DNA of 53,804 nt from Flavobacteriales bacterium UBA5040 (GTDB lineage Bacteria > Bacteroidota > Bacteroidia > Flavobacteriales > Weeksellaceae): NCBI GenBank assembly GCA_002415135.1, contig DIBY01000014.1, positions 9,409 through 63,212 of the forward strand, written 5' to 3'. A model generated the notes under the pieces. It was not told where the DNA came from, did not search any database, and was given only the letters and a program-made list of their open reading frames with translations. Position 1 is the first letter of the stretch, and each line of letters starts with the position of its first letter. Positions 25,533 through 35,900 of this stretch are shown piece after piece. A program made the translations under genes and the position numbers.

Positions 25533-28500
25533 TTATTTAACAATTAAAAATGATATTAATTTAAAATCTTCAATCCCTTTAAATTTATCCTGCAATGCTG
25601 TTGTTCCTCCTGCCCTAAACAAACTCAAAACTTCTTTCTCTTCTTCCGTATTCAAAATACTACCAATAGCTTTTCTTAATAAATCAGAATACGAAGACAT
25701 ATCATGATATTCTTTTGTTTCCGTATTTAGTTGCTCACATAATAATACTATTGGATCATTAATTCCTTTACAAAGTAATCTAACAGCATCAAGTATTTTT
25801 TTTGAATCAATATGGTTAAACAGAAGTTTACCTTCAAGATCGATATAAACTAAGTAAAAAGGATGTAAGCGATTTAGTTTATTAATATTTACTTCCGAAT
25901 TCACATTTTTCAAAACATAAATAACACCTGGTTTTAGAAACTGTGTTGATTTTACAACTGCATGTATTCCTTCTGGAATATCAGTTAATTCACCATAGGT
26001 TTTAATGTAATTAGATAAATCAATCCGGAAATCATTTAAACCTAAATCCGTAATATCGACACCTTCACGAAGTTCTTCCAAATCAGTTACTTCTTCCTGT
26101 AGTCTTTTTAATTGTATCTTACGATATTCCAAGTCTTTTTGATTCTCTTTTAAAATATTATCATCAGCAGTACTTGCCATATCAGATATTAGCATTCTAT
26201 CCTCAACTCTTTGCTTCAAATTAATGTAAGCATCTAAAGTTATATCTGGCCAAAAGTTAACCAATGTTATACTTTCATTTTTAGAGCCAATACGGTCAAT
26301 TCGTCCAAAACGCTGGATGATCCTTACAGGATTCCAATGAATATCATAGTTAATTAAGAAGTCACAATCCTGTAAGTTTTGCCCTTCTGAAATACAATCG
26401 GTTGCAATTAAAATATCTATTTCATCTGCTATATTTGGAAATAATAAAACTTTATCTTTTGATAATGGTGAAAAGCAAGTTAGCAAGGTATTTATATCGG
26501 ATGGTATGCTTTTACTAGTACACACTTTCTTTGAACCAGAAATCAAAGCTGAATTAAGTTGATATTTATCTTTAAAGTATCTACTTAGATTGCTGTACAA
26601 ATAATTTGCAGTGTCAGCGAAAGCGGTGAAGATGATAACCTTCTTATTATTGATATTAAAGGGATTCTGTATCTTATTTTCAATCCTTTTTATTAAAGTT
26701 TGCAGTTTGTAATCGTGCTGAGGGATAATCTGCAATGCCTTTTGCAATAGAAAATCTAAAACATTCAAATCTTCCTGTAAATCTTCTTTCCACTGCAATC
26801 GATCTACATCTGCCAAATGAACCTTAATTTTTTTGCCTATTACATTTTCTTCATCACCCCAGTTTGAATCCCAATCGAAATTTTCATCGTCAGTATCTAT
26901 TTCTACACTGCTTAAAGATTCAGATTCACCTCTATCTAATGCGCTTATTGTATTTTCAATTTGTTGTACAATACCAAAAGCTGTTTTCCTGAATGAATCT
27001 ACAGAACTTTCAAGTCTTTTTAGTAAATTAATATGCATCAGAACCTTTAAACTACGCTCCCGATCTATTTGCGTTAAACGGCCTGACTTTACCGTTTTAT
27101 CGTATAGTTGTGCATACTTTTGTAACTGACTAGGCAATAAATAATTCAAGGGAGAATAAACCGAAAAATTAAGTCTTCTTAGTTGCTCTGCTATTTCTGA
27201 GTAAGTTAATTCGTCAGTTGCAGTAAGCGAGCATTCAATAGATTCTGGTTTGTTTCTTATTGGGAATTTACCAATATCAGAGGTGTCGTAATAGGTCGTA
27301 ATGTGCTTTCTTGAGCGAGCAATTGTTAACGAATCTAGAACTTCGAAGAAATCGAAATCTAACATCTCTAATAATTGATCTGCCGTACGTTCGGTTAAAT
27401 CCATTTTAGACCAAGTATTAAAAGCTGATTGCGCTTTTTTAAAGACTCTATCTATACCTAAAGTAGTGTCTAATTTATCGTCTATCAATTCGGAATCTCC
27501 CTCGTAAGCTAAAGCCAGTTGGTTTTTAAGATCGTTAAAGCGGTTATTGACAGGCGTGGCAGATAACATCAAAACTTTAGTCTCAATACCTTCTCGCATC
27601 ACTTTACGCAGCAACCGTTGGTAACGATTTTCTTTCTCGGAATAAGTTAAACCACTATTTCTAAAATTGTGGGATTCATCGATGACAACCAAACCATAAT
27701 TACCCCAGTTTACGTTTGAAAGGTTACGTCCGTTGCTCATTCCGTTGTCGCGTGACAAATCCGTATGAAATAATACGTCGTAATTAAACCGATCTTTTGC
27801 AAGAATATTGTTTTTATCATTATGACGATAGGTATTCCAGTTAGCTTCTAATTTCTTAGGGCAAAGAACCAAGACATCTTTATTACGCATTTCGTAATAT
27901 TTGATGACTCCTAAAGCAGAAAAAGTTTTACCTAATCCTACACTATCTGCAATAATGCAACCTTTGTATTTTTCTAGTTTATTGATAGCACCAATTACGG
28001 CATCTTTTTGAAAATTAAACAATTTATTCCAAACTACGGTGTCTTTAAATCCTACTTTATCATCGGGTAAATTATCTAAACTTAAGTCATCTAGAAAATC
28101 ATTAAAGATATTGTAAAGTGTAATAAAATAAATAAAATCCGGACTGTTTTCCTGGAAAGCCATTTCAAAATACTGTTGAACTTTATTAGTTACTTCTTCT
28201 AAATCCTCTTCATTCTCCCAAACTTGATTAAACCAATCTAAATACGCTTTACTGTTTGGGAAATCAGTTTTTTGAATTAAAGTTGGAAATCCTTTTTTAG
28301 GGGTAATTCCTAAATCTGCTGTGGTAAAACTATTCACATTTGACCACGCAAATGCTTCATCCTCTGCATTCTCGGTATGAATTATTCCGTTTAATGAAAA
28401 TCCGTGCTGTTTATTTGATTTAAAAGTTACTTTAGATTTTACCCATTTTGAACATTCTTGCGCAATGGCTCTTTGAGTTAATTGGTTGCGTAATCTTAAT

Positions 28501-28763
28501 TCAAATTCACCACCACATAAATCAGCCTCTTTAAATAAATGAGGAATAAAGAATTTGGGTACTTCTTTTTTTAAGTTTTCTTGTAAAAAAGTAGGGGATG
28601 TAAATATAAAACGTAACTCATCAACGCCTTCTAATTCTTTTTTTAAAGCTTCAAAAGCATAAATAGAAAATGAAGATGCTGCAATAGAAAGCTTACTTTT
28701 CTTCTTTATACTTTCTTTTAAATCATCTATAAGGCGAGTATTTATGTTATCAATAAGTTTCAT
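25533..28763 (-). CDS. SNF2-like superfamily II helicase, PLD-like N-terminus
   Basis: The 1076-residue protein has an N-terminal part (about 1-110, SIAASSFSIYAFEALKKEL and FRFIFTSP-like FIFTSPTFL) resembling a phospholipase-D-type module. A RecA-like motor follows: DSVGLGKTFSALG (motif I), VVIDESHNF (II), LMLSATPVNNR (III), KVIIFTAFAD (IV) and QRFGRIDRIGS (VI). An acidic insertion (about 620-650, TDDENFDWDSNWGDEE) sits between the lobes. Such helicases occur in several anti-phage loci. It follows the Abi gene by 5 bases. Nuclease activity of the N-terminus is uncertain: no clean HxK pair seen. Confidence 0.85.
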   Translation of the reverse strand: MKLIDNINTRLIDDLKESIKKKSKLSIAASSFSIYAFEALKKELEGVDELRFIFTSPTFLQENLKKEVPKFFIPHLFKEADLCGGEFELRLRNQLTQRAIAQECSKWVKSKVTFKSNKQHGFSLNGIIHTENAEDEAFAWSNVNSFTTADLGITPKKGFPTLIQKTDFPNSKAYLDWFNQVWENEEDLEEVTNKVQQYFEMAFQENSPDFIYFITLYNIFNDFLDDLSLDNLPDDKVGFKDTVVWNKLFNFQKDAVIGAINKLEKYKGCIIADSVGLGKTFSALGVIKYYEMRNKDVLVLCPKKLEANWNTYRHNDKNNILAKDRFNYDVLFHTDLSRDNGMSNGRNLSNVNWGNYGLVVIDESHNFRNSGLTYSEKENRYQRLLRKVMREGIETKVLMLSATPVNNRFNDLKNQLALAYEGDSELIDDKLDTTLGIDRVFKKAQSAFNTWSKMDLTERTADQLLEMLDFDFFEVLDSLTIARSRKHITTYYDTSDIGKFPIRNKPESIECSLTATDELTYSEIAEQLRRLNFSVYSPLNYLLPSQLQKYAQLYDKTVKSGRLTQIDRERSLKVLMHINLLKRLESSVDSFRKTAFGIVQQIENTISALDRGESESLSSVEIDTDDENFDWDSNWGDEENVIGKKIKVHLADVDRLQWKEDLQEDLNVLDFLLQKALQIIPQHDYKLQTLIKRIENKIQNPFNINNKKVIIFTAFADTANYLYSNLSRYFKDKYQLNSALISGSKKVCTSKSIPSDINTLLTCFSPLSKDKVLLFPNIADEIDILIATDCISEGQNLQDCDFLINYDIHWNPVRIIQRFGRIDRIGSKNESITLVNFWPDITLDAYINLKQRVEDRMLISDMASTADDNILKENQKDLEYRKIQLKRLQEEVTDLEELREGVDITDLGLNDFRIDLSNYIKTYGELTDIPEGIHAVVKSTQFLKPGVIYVLKNVNSEVNINKLNRLHPFYLVYIDLEGKLLFNHIDSKKILDAVRLLCKGINDPIVLLCEQLNTETKEYHDMSSYSDLLRKAIGSILNTEEEKEVLSLFRAGGTTALQDKFKGIEDFKLISFLIVK

Positions 28764-28768
28764 ACGCT

Positions 28769-29683
28769 CTAAAGATTTTTTATTTTAATATCCCAAAATA
28801 ATTCCTCTTTCCAGTTTTTTGGAAATCCTATTTCTTTTAACTGCGCACCAGGACATTCTTCTAAAAGTGCCAAAAGCGCAGTTTTAAAGTTACTCTCGGG
28901 ATTGATAATTTCCATACAATAGACCATCGCTACTAAAGTGGCGTACAATTTATATGGATTAATATTTTTATTTGTTATAAAGGGAAGTGCTGTCTTCTTG
29001 GGAATATTAAGATGAATAGAAATTCTTCTATTCCATAATCTACCGTGATGGGCGCAAATATTTCTGATATTACAAAAGTTATGAATCCAATTTTCAAGAA
29101 TATCATTGCTCAAAAGACCAAAATGATGTGTAACAGCTTTCTTTTCTGGACAACTCTTTAAATTTTGAAACAGAAGAGATAGTAATCCTATACTTGTTAC
29201 TTCTAAACTCATCCAAGCAGGTGGCTCGGTTGGTTGGGTGTATTTTTGAAAATAATGCTCTATAAATGTTTCATTACAACGGTCAATTTCCTTCTGCAAG
29301 GAAGATAAATGCCGGATAAATTTAGAACTATCTTTATATAAATTTTGTTCTAAATGCCAATGACTACCATGCGTCATTGCCCATTGGTAGATTATCTGCG
29401 TACGTAATGCAATTTCTATTCTTTCTACAGCATCAAAAATCAAGAGCCGTAGCCTTCTATCAAAAGTATAGAGTGTCATAATATCCTCAATCGAAACATT
29501 TCCTACAAATGGCTGATTTTCGGTAGTATTATTTTGAAAAGGATAAGTGTAGGCACGTAAACGGTAATAACTGATATTGGATAAATAGCGAGTAGCCACA
29601 TTAACATCTGGAATAGAAAGCCCTCTACCTTGAAGTTTGAGAATTTGATTGGGAATAGATACCGCCGGTTTATTATAGTTCAT
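28769..29683 (-). CDS. Abi_2 (AbiD/AbiF-like) HEPN protein
   Basis: The 304-residue protein has the Abi_2 opening (LKLQGRGLSIPDVNVATRYLSNISYYRLRAY split over two segments), LYTFDRRLRLLIFDAVERIEIALRTQ, and the HEPN-type Arg-x4-6-His motif in RNICAHHGRLWNR. Family members abort phage growth; HEPN members are RNA-cutting enzymes. The gene is embedded between methylase and helicase of a type III restriction operon. A 144-base gap separates it from the methylase, enough for an internal promoter. Confidence 0.88.
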   Translation of the reverse strand: MNYNKPAVSIPNQILKLQGRGLSIPDVNVATRYLSNISYYRLRAYTYPFQNNTTENQPFVGNVSIEDIMTLYTFDRRLRLLIFDAVERIEIALRTQIIYQWAMTHGSHWHLEQNLYKDSSKFIRHLSSLQKEIDRCNETFIEHYFQKYTQPTEPPAWMSLEVTSIGLLSLLFQNLKSCPEKKAVTHHFGLLSNDILENWIHNFCNIRNICAHHGRLWNRRISIHLNIPKKTALPFITNKNINPYKLYATLVAMVYCMEIINPESNFKTALLALLEECPGAQLKEIGFPKNWKEELFWDIKIKNL

Positions 29684-29827
29684 AGATCTAATTTAAGAAG
29701 GTTTTTTCATTATAGATCCCTATAAAAAGCGAAGACCTGCCTATTTGAGCATTGTAAAGAGGCTTGGCAGGTACTATTACCGCAAATGTAATCAAATTTT
29801 TCATTATAAAAAATTTTATAACTTTTT

Positions 29828-31765
29828 CTATATCACTTTCATTTCCGTCTCCCCACTCAACTGCTTCAGCAATTGCTTTACATTCTCTTTCGCCGTATCA
29901 TCTTTAAAACCTTTATCCCTAAAAACAATACGCAAGGGTTTTTCCTGAGCGATTTCTTTGGCAAAAGCTTCATCAATGTCGTTATCAAAGCAGCAGTACA
30001 AAGAATCTCCCGCTACAGCATAAACTTCTTTGCCCGAAATGGTTTTGCGTTCTATAGGCAACGAAAGTGGCAATCCCCAATCGAGCATTACCTGAGTGAG
30101 CAAATCTTCTGCAGTACGGCCTTCTTTTACATTGTCTGCAAAAAGATCTAGCGTACCTTGGTTATAATCTTGCGGTTTGTAATACACATCCTGCATATTA
30201 GAAGAATCTAAACGGTACACACGGAAACCATAATCCTGCTCATCTTTGAACTCTGCAAACAAACCATCTTTTTTGGCTTTTTCTATTTTTTCTTCTTTTA
30301 TTTTATTGGATGCACGACGGATTCTTTCCTTGCCTATTTCGCAGATATTTTTATAACCTGCTTTGTAGGCTTCGCTTTTTTCATCGGTGACTTCGGGAAG
30401 TTGTACCATTATGTATTTTCGGTTTCCTCCGTCTTCTGCATTGAGTTGCTTTATTGCGTGAGCAGTTGTTGCGGAACCACTAAAGAAATCTAATATTATC
30501 TCATCAGATTTTAAGCCTATAAGAGATAGTTTTTTTGATAAACTGGTTGGTTTTGGATTTGAAAAAATACCAGAATTCCCAAACATAGCTTTCGTTTCGG
30601 CAGACGCGTGAGTATTGAGAATTCCTTGAATTAAATTCTTGTAGGGAGAACTACGTTTAATATTATTACCTTCATTATCTACATTTAAATAGATTTTATA
30701 ATAAACACCCCATCCACCTTCTTTCGTAATAGATTTTTGTAATTCTACGAAACCATTTTTTATTCCCCACTCAAGTTTTTCTCTTCCCCATTTCCATCTC
30801 CATCCATCGTTAAATTGTGATTTTCTTCCATTAGGAAATATTATATTACCATCAGGAGCTTCAACACCATAATCCAGACTCAAATGATAGCCTAATGTTC
30901 CTCTATCTAAATTATCATAATAAAATGGTCCTCGCTCATCTAAAAAGTCATCCGAATATTTAAATCTTTTTATATCGTGTGCTTCTTCGTCTTGGTTTAA
31001 TAATAATTTACTATTATCCCTAGCAAAAATTAGTATATACTCGGTAATGATTGAAATCGCATTTGCATCAGCTGAACCTGTTTTTTTTTGCCAAATCAAT
31101 TCACTTACAAAATTATCTTCTCCAAAAATCTCATCACACATTTTACGAAGATTATGCACTTCATTATCATCAATAGAAATAAAAATAACGCCATCTTCAG
31201 TCAAAAGATTTCTTGCCAGTTTTAATCTGGGATACATCATAGAAAGCCAGTCACTATGGTATCGTCCGCTGGTTTCTGGGTTGGCTACAAGGCGTTGGTT
31301 GTACTCGTCTTTTTGTCCGCTTTCAAAGAGTTCTTCTTCGCCGGCTTTGGTAAAATTGTCTTTGTACACAAAGTCTTTCCCGGTGTTATAAGGCGGATCT
31401 ATGTAGATCATTTTGATCTTGTTCAGGTAACTTTCTTGCAAGAGTTTCAGTACTTCTAGGTTATCACCTTCTATATAGATATTTTCGGTGGTATCAAAAT
31501 CTACAGAATCTTCCCGTACTGGTCGCAAGGTATTGGTGGTGGGTAAATTGGCGGTAACAATGGCTTCGCGTTTGCCGGGCCATTCCAATCGGTAACGCTC
31601 TTTGTTGCCCTCTACTATTTCATTTGATAATTCCTGTTTCAGCAAATCAAAATCGATCTTTTTACCTTCTGCCGTTTCGGTAACGCAGTTGGGAAAAAGG
31701 TCGGCTATTTTTTCTATATTAAGGCTGGTTATGTCGGTAGATTGTAGGTCTAATTTGTCGGTCAT
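29828..31765 (-). CDS. type III restriction-modification methylase (Mod)
   Basis: The 645-residue protein has DPPYNTGKDF (motif IV, catalytic) before LDFFSGSATTAHA (motif I), the beta order of type III Mod enzymes that make N6-methyladenine. The N-terminus (KEELS-like LLKQELSNEIVEGNKERY and LEWPGKREA) is the usual Mod start. The middle, from about 230 to 380, should carry target recognition. No simple-sequence repeat that would allow phase variation is seen. It lies 6 bases downstream of res. Confidence 0.93.
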   Translation of the reverse strand: MTDKLDLQSTDITSLNIEKIADLFPNCVTETAEGKKIDFDLLKQELSNEIVEGNKERYRLEWPGKREAIVTANLPTTNTLRPVREDSVDFDTTENIYIEGDNLEVLKLLQESYLNKIKMIYIDPPYNTGKDFVYKDNFTKAGEEELFESGQKDEYNQRLVANPETSGRYHSDWLSMMYPRLKLARNLLTEDGVIFISIDDNEVHNLRKMCDEIFGEDNFVSELIWQKKTGSADANAISIITEYILIFARDNSKLLLNQDEEAHDIKRFKYSDDFLDERGPFYYDNLDRGTLGYHLSLDYGVEAPDGNIIFPNGRKSQFNDGWRWKWGREKLEWGIKNGFVELQKSITKEGGWGVYYKIYLNVDNEGNNIKRSSPYKNLIQGILNTHASAETKAMFGNSGIFSNPKPTSLSKKLSLIGLKSDEIILDFFSGSATTAHAIKQLNAEDGGNRKYIMVQLPEVTDEKSEAYKAGYKNICEIGKERIRRASNKIKEEKIEKAKKDGLFAEFKDEQDYGFRVYRLDSSNMQDVYYKPQDYNQGTLDLFADNVKEGRTAEDLLTQVMLDWGLPLSLPIERKTISGKEVYAVAGDSLYCCFDNDIDEAFAKEIAQEKPLRIVFRDKGFKDDTAKENVKQLLKQLSGETEMKVI

Positions 31766-31771
31766 CTTGCT

Positions 31772-34700
31772 TTATTTTAATTGTGCAATATCTAGGAGTT
31801 TACTGTAAGTGGTAATGACATCAAATTTCACTTCGCCATTGCTGATGGTTTTAAAATGTTCTTTTGCACAGTGTACTTTTAATTTCTCAATTCCTCTCAG
31901 GTCATTTTCATTTTCAGAACCTTTCGTTTCTGCTACAAAATAGATGTGTTTCACTTTTTCATTATCCAAAACAATTGCCCAATCGGGGCTATAATTAGCT
32001 ACAGGCGTAGCAATGTAAAATCCTTTCGGCAATTTGGCATATACCACAACTTCCACCGCTTGCTCCAGATTCTTGGTAAATTCCCTTTCAATTTTAGAAT
32101 CGGTTTCCAGGAAATCGTAGATGTGTTTTTTCAAAATCTCATCCGTTCGCAATACATTTTTAGCATTGGTGAAAACGGTTTTCGCATCAAATGATTCCTC
32201 GGTTTTGTGATAAGCAATATTATTGATGATAAGCGAGGCTTTGGTTTCATTGATCAGTTTGGCGCATTTAGCAATAAATTCTTCCGGGTTCTTTCTGAGT
32301 AAAAAAAATTGATTTTCTTTCATTGATTTCAAAATTGAAACAATAGTAGATCTTTTCAGATTGGTTAATTCTTCTATCTCTCCCACAATATCATACGCAA
32401 CCTGAGTGTAAAGATCAGAAGACAGTTTTTTAGAATCGGTCTTTGTAACCGTAATAGCAGTTCCTTCTTTTAAATCTTCTTTGGAAACCTCGCGCATTTC
32501 TCCAGTTTTGATTTCGTATTTACGATCCGAAATATGCAAGTCTGCATTGATACGTATAGTACTTTCCTTAATTAATTTGTCGGTATCAAATTTCACTTCG
32601 TAAACCGTTTTCAGACTTATTTTTTTCCAAAGTTCCTGAAACTCTTTTTTCGCGAAATTTTTATTAACCGTTAAAGGAATTGTTCCGCGATCATCTTCCG
32701 GTTTAAGTCCATCACCATTATAAACGGATTGTAAAAGCTTACTTATTTCTGTTGCGAATGCGGTTAATTGTTCGGGTACAGGAACTTCATTTTTTTCAAT
32801 TAGTTCTTTTCCTTCGGGTGTAATTTTATCGTCTTCATCCAGAATATCATGCTTGTATAAAAACTTGTTTAGCTTTTTTGCTTCTTCATCCGTTAAACGA
32901 ATAGATTCACCCAATTCATTGGTCAAAAGTTTTCCTAAGAAGAATTTCGTATCTGCTTTTATTGGTCTGTCTTTCAACGATTTTGCAATTTCAGTTTGTA
33001 AACCTTTAGCAAAATCTTCATAACTTTCAGAAGCAATAACAGTCAAGATATTTATATCATGAACCTGTTCTCCTACCAATTCAAAATCCTGACGTATTCC
33101 TCTCTTATCAACACACAAACGCATTCCACGCCCGACTTCCTGGCGCCGTCTTGTTTGGCTGCCACTATCTACATTTTTTAAAGCACAGATCTGGAAAACA
33201 TTAGGATTATCCCATCCTTCTTTTAAAGCAGAGTGCGAAAAGATAAAACGTGTTGGCTCTTCAAAGCTTAGTAAACGCTCTTTATCTTTCATAATTAAAT
33301 CGTAGGCAGAAACATCATCGGAATCTTCACTTCCGCGTTTAATAGTAGAATCTACTGGTTTGCCTTTTTTATCAATAGAAAAATAACCGTTATGAACGCG
33401 ATCTGCATCATCCCGGTTCAAATAATCTAAATAGTTTCCAGGAGCGTAAGCTTTATGAACCTTTTCTGCATCAGTTTCAATTACATAATCTGTATATTCC
33501 TGGTGAAAAAGATCAAGAAAATCATTGACTGCATTTTTATATTCCTCTTCAAAAATTTGAGCGTATTCTCCTAATTCTGGCTCTCCCATTTCATTATACT
33601 TCCGGTATTTTTCTACCGAGTCGATGAAAAATAAAGACAAAACTTTAATACCTTTTTCATAGAGAAACTTCTCTTTTTGCAAATGGGAAAGAATCGTTTC
33701 CCGAATTTGGATTCTGCGGAAGGCTAATTCATCTTTATCGTTGATAATGTCTCCTGGATAAATATCTTGTCCGTTCACAACGATTTTATTCAAATAACCA
33801 TTGACTTCTGTAATTAGACAGTTTTTGTATGCAGGCAGATTTCCAGATATTTCGTAGAGATCAGTACCTTGCTCGAGTTTTTCACGAACCCTTTTAATGC
33901 CGCTTCCATTTCGCTTCTCGTATTCCAAGGAAGCTACAGGCGGTTTATTTGCACTTAAAGTAATATGCTCCAGATACAAATATCCTGTTGTTCCAGTAGA
34001 ACCCTTAAGATTAATTCCCTTTACTTGAATTTTCTTTACCAACTTTTTATTGTAAGCATCAAGTGCATCTAATCTGTACACCTTATTAAATTCTTCAGCG
34101 TGTGTTGCAGAATATCTTAAAACGCATAATGGCTTAAAATCTTCCATACTTTTAAGCGTAACTCCACCTTCTTTTCCGACGGATTGTGGCTCATCAATAA
34201 TGATAATGGGATTCGTTTGAGCAATAATATCAATAGGACGTCTAGAACCAAACTGATCCAGTTCCTGGTGTATTCTTCTTGCGTCAGCACCACGCGCCGC
34301 AAAAGCCTGCGTGTTAATAATCATTACACTGATCCTGCAGTCTGAAGCAAAGGTTTCGATATCCTGCGGTCGGGAAGAGTTATAAATGAAAGGACTGATT
34401 TTATGTCCGTAAATTTCTTGAAAATGATCCTGTGTAATTTGAAAAGATTTAAAAACTCCTTCGCGAATAGCAATGCTAGGAACAATGATCATAAATTTGC
34501 TCCAACCATATTTCTGATGCAACTCATACATTGTACGGATGTACGTGTAAGTTTTCCCCGTCCCAGTTTCCATTTCAATGGTGAAATTATATCCTAAATT
34601 AGCACTTTTTAAATGATCTAATTTTTGATTTTCTATCAAATAGTGCTCCCTTTGTACGTTGACAATATTTTCAAATATCTGCTGATCTGTAATTTGAACC

Positions 34701-34915
34701 GCACTATTCCGGTATCCTATCTCCTGCAAAACGTCTTCCTCAAAAACTGAACTCTGGTAAGCACTGTCTGCCGCAATTTCTTTCGTTCTTTTTAGAATCT
34801 GCTTAGTTCGTTCTAAAGTAAACCGATTAGTTTTTAATGCTTGTCCTTCGAAACATTTCACGATGGCAGCCACAGCTTCAATCTGAAAGTTCTGCTCTTT
34901 AAATTGTAATTTCAT
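31772..34915 (-). CDS. type III restriction subunit (Res)
   Basis: The 1047-residue protein has METGTGKTYTYIRTM (Walker A), IIIIDEPQSVG (motif II), LRYSATHAEEF (III) and RRRQEVGRGMRL (VI) of the SF2 motor. Near the C-terminus is a PD-(D/E)xK-type nuclease (SPDWAIVL, then IYFVAETKGS, with the Asp and Glu-x-Lys). With Mod it forms the type III enzyme that cleaves after long-range contact of two unmodified sites. It is the first gene of the operon; upstream is AT-rich with no other gene for 170 bases. Confidence 0.93.
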   Translation of the reverse strand: MKLQFKEQNFQIEAVAAIVKCFEGQALKTNRFTLERTKQILKRTKEIAADSAYQSSVFEEDVLQEIGYRNSAVQITDQQIFENIVNVQREHYLIENQKLDHLKSANLGYNFTIEMETGTGKTYTYIRTMYELHQKYGWSKFMIIVPSIAIREGVFKSFQITQDHFQEIYGHKISPFIYNSSRPQDIETFASDCRISVMIINTQAFAARGADARRIHQELDQFGSRRPIDIIAQTNPIIIIDEPQSVGKEGGVTLKSMEDFKPLCVLRYSATHAEEFNKVYRLDALDAYNKKLVKKIQVKGINLKGSTGTTGYLYLEHITLSANKPPVASLEYEKRNGSGIKRVREKLEQGTDLYEISGNLPAYKNCLITEVNGYLNKIVVNGQDIYPGDIINDKDELAFRRIQIRETILSHLQKEKFLYEKGIKVLSLFFIDSVEKYRKYNEMGEPELGEYAQIFEEEYKNAVNDFLDLFHQEYTDYVIETDAEKVHKAYAPGNYLDYLNRDDADRVHNGYFSIDKKGKPVDSTIKRGSEDSDDVSAYDLIMKDKERLLSFEEPTRFIFSHSALKEGWDNPNVFQICALKNVDSGSQTRRRQEVGRGMRLCVDKRGIRQDFELVGEQVHDINILTVIASESYEDFAKGLQTEIAKSLKDRPIKADTKFFLGKLLTNELGESIRLTDEEAKKLNKFLYKHDILDEDDKITPEGKELIEKNEVPVPEQLTAFATEISKLLQSVYNGDGLKPEDDRGTIPLTVNKNFAKKEFQELWKKISLKTVYEVKFDTDKLIKESTIRINADLHISDRKYEIKTGEMREVSKEDLKEGTAITVTKTDSKKLSSDLYTQVAYDIVGEIEELTNLKRSTIVSILKSMKENQFFLLRKNPEEFIAKCAKLINETKASLIINNIAYHKTEESFDAKTVFTNAKNVLRTDEILKKHIYDFLETDSKIEREFTKNLEQAVEVVVYAKLPKGFYIATPVANYSPDWAIVLDNEKVKHIYFVAETKGSENENDLRGIEKLKVHCAKEHFKTISNGEVKFDVITTYSKLLDIAQLK

Positions 34916-35089
34916 TAAATATTAAAAAATATATAAATTTATAAACGTTAAATATAATAAAATATGAATGAGATTGAATACCTCAATTTACATATAGAAG
35001 TGGATCAAGCTATTTCAAATTCATTTTGAAAAATTCAAAATGCATCGGTTTTAACCATCAAATCTTAATATTATCATTCTTCGTGCATT

Positions 35090-35641
35090 TTAATTATTTT
35101 TTTTTAGGATTCTATAAATCGTCGCTTGATGCACATTAAATAATTGAGAGAGTTCCGGAGCAGATTTCCCTACAGCATGGAGTTGGATAATTTCTTGAAC
35201 TTGGATTGGTTTTAATTTTGGCTTGCGGCCCCCAACTCTACCCTGTCCTTTTGCATATTCTAAACCTTTCCGTGTTCGTTCTTTAAGCATATTGCGTTCA
35301 AATTCTGCAAAAACACCTACCATTTGCATCATCATTTTTCCTGCAGATGTTGTAGTATCAATTGATTCGGTCAAGCTTTTGAAACCAGCTTCTTTAGTTT
35401 CGATCTGCTCCATAATAAAAAGCAAATCCTTAAGGGATCGAGACAACCGATCAAGTTTCCATACAACTATGGTATCTCCTTTTCTTATAAAGTTTAAAAG
35501 TTCCTGTAGCTTTGGCCGGTCCCACCTTCCGCCAGAAATAATTTCCTCGAAAATCATTTCGCAACCCAATTTTTTTAATGCTTCAATTTGAATTGCATTA
35601 TCTTGAACGTGCGTTGAAACTCTCGCATAACCTATAAGCAT
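35090..35641 (-). CDS. serine recombinase (resolvase/invertase)
   Basis: The 183-residue protein has the catalytic Ser9 in GYARVSTHVQD, then VWKLDRLSRSLKDL, AEFERNMLKERTRKG and a C-terminal helix-turn-helix (SAPELSQLFNVHQATIYRIL). This is a normal-length small resolvase/invertase. It lies next to the replication region, where resolvases usually clear plasmid multimers. A perfect inverted repeat at 35715-35742 and the inverted 17-bp motif at 35884 are just upstream and are candidate binding sites. Confidence 0.93.
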   Translation of the reverse strand: MLIGYARVSTHVQDNAIQIEALKKLGCEMIFEEIISGGRWDRPKLQELLNFIRKGDTIVVWKLDRLSRSLKDLLFIMEQIETKEAGFKSLTESIDTTTSAGKMMMQMVGVFAEFERNMLKERTRKGLEYAKGQGRVGGRKPKLKPIQVQEIIQLHAVGKSAPELSQLFNVHQATIYRILKKNN

Positions 35642-35714
35642 ATATTGGAATTGAAATTTTTGTTAAAGCTAATTTACATTATAATATTAAGTAGTTGACG
35701 AATTTGCAAAAATA

Positions 35715-35742
35715 TATCGCAAAACTATTATATTTTGCGATA
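35715..35742. promoter_or_regulatory. perfect 10-bp inverted repeat upstream of resolvase
   Basis: TATCGCAAAA, CTATTATA, TTTTGCGATA. The arms are identical complements with an 8-base centre, 28 bases in all, which is the size of a resolvase dimer site. It lies 73 bases before the resolvase start, so it may be a res subsite and also autoregulate the gene. Confidence 0.6.
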
Positions 35743-35883
35743 CAATTATGCGACCCTAGAATAAGTCATTTCTATATTACCTCGAAAATATTGCACAAAT
35801 GAACGTTTGTGCGACGAAAATTCTGCTCATTTTCTTTTTTTCGCAACTTTTTCTTTTAAATTTACGGCTGAAAATAAATTTTA

Positions 35884-35900
35884 ATGTTTTTTCCGACTAT
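35884..35900 (-). repeat. 17-bp module-border motif, site 4 (inverted)
   Basis: Exact reverse complement of ATAGTCGGAAAAAACAT. The only copy in the opposite orientation; it separates the resolvase from the replication origin. Confidence 0.9.

Noticed and set aside
25533..34915. Operon as a DISARM or BREX locus
   Set aside because: No DrmA/B/C, PglX/Z or BrxL-type genes are present; the methylase and nuclease-helicase are clearly type III Mod and Res.
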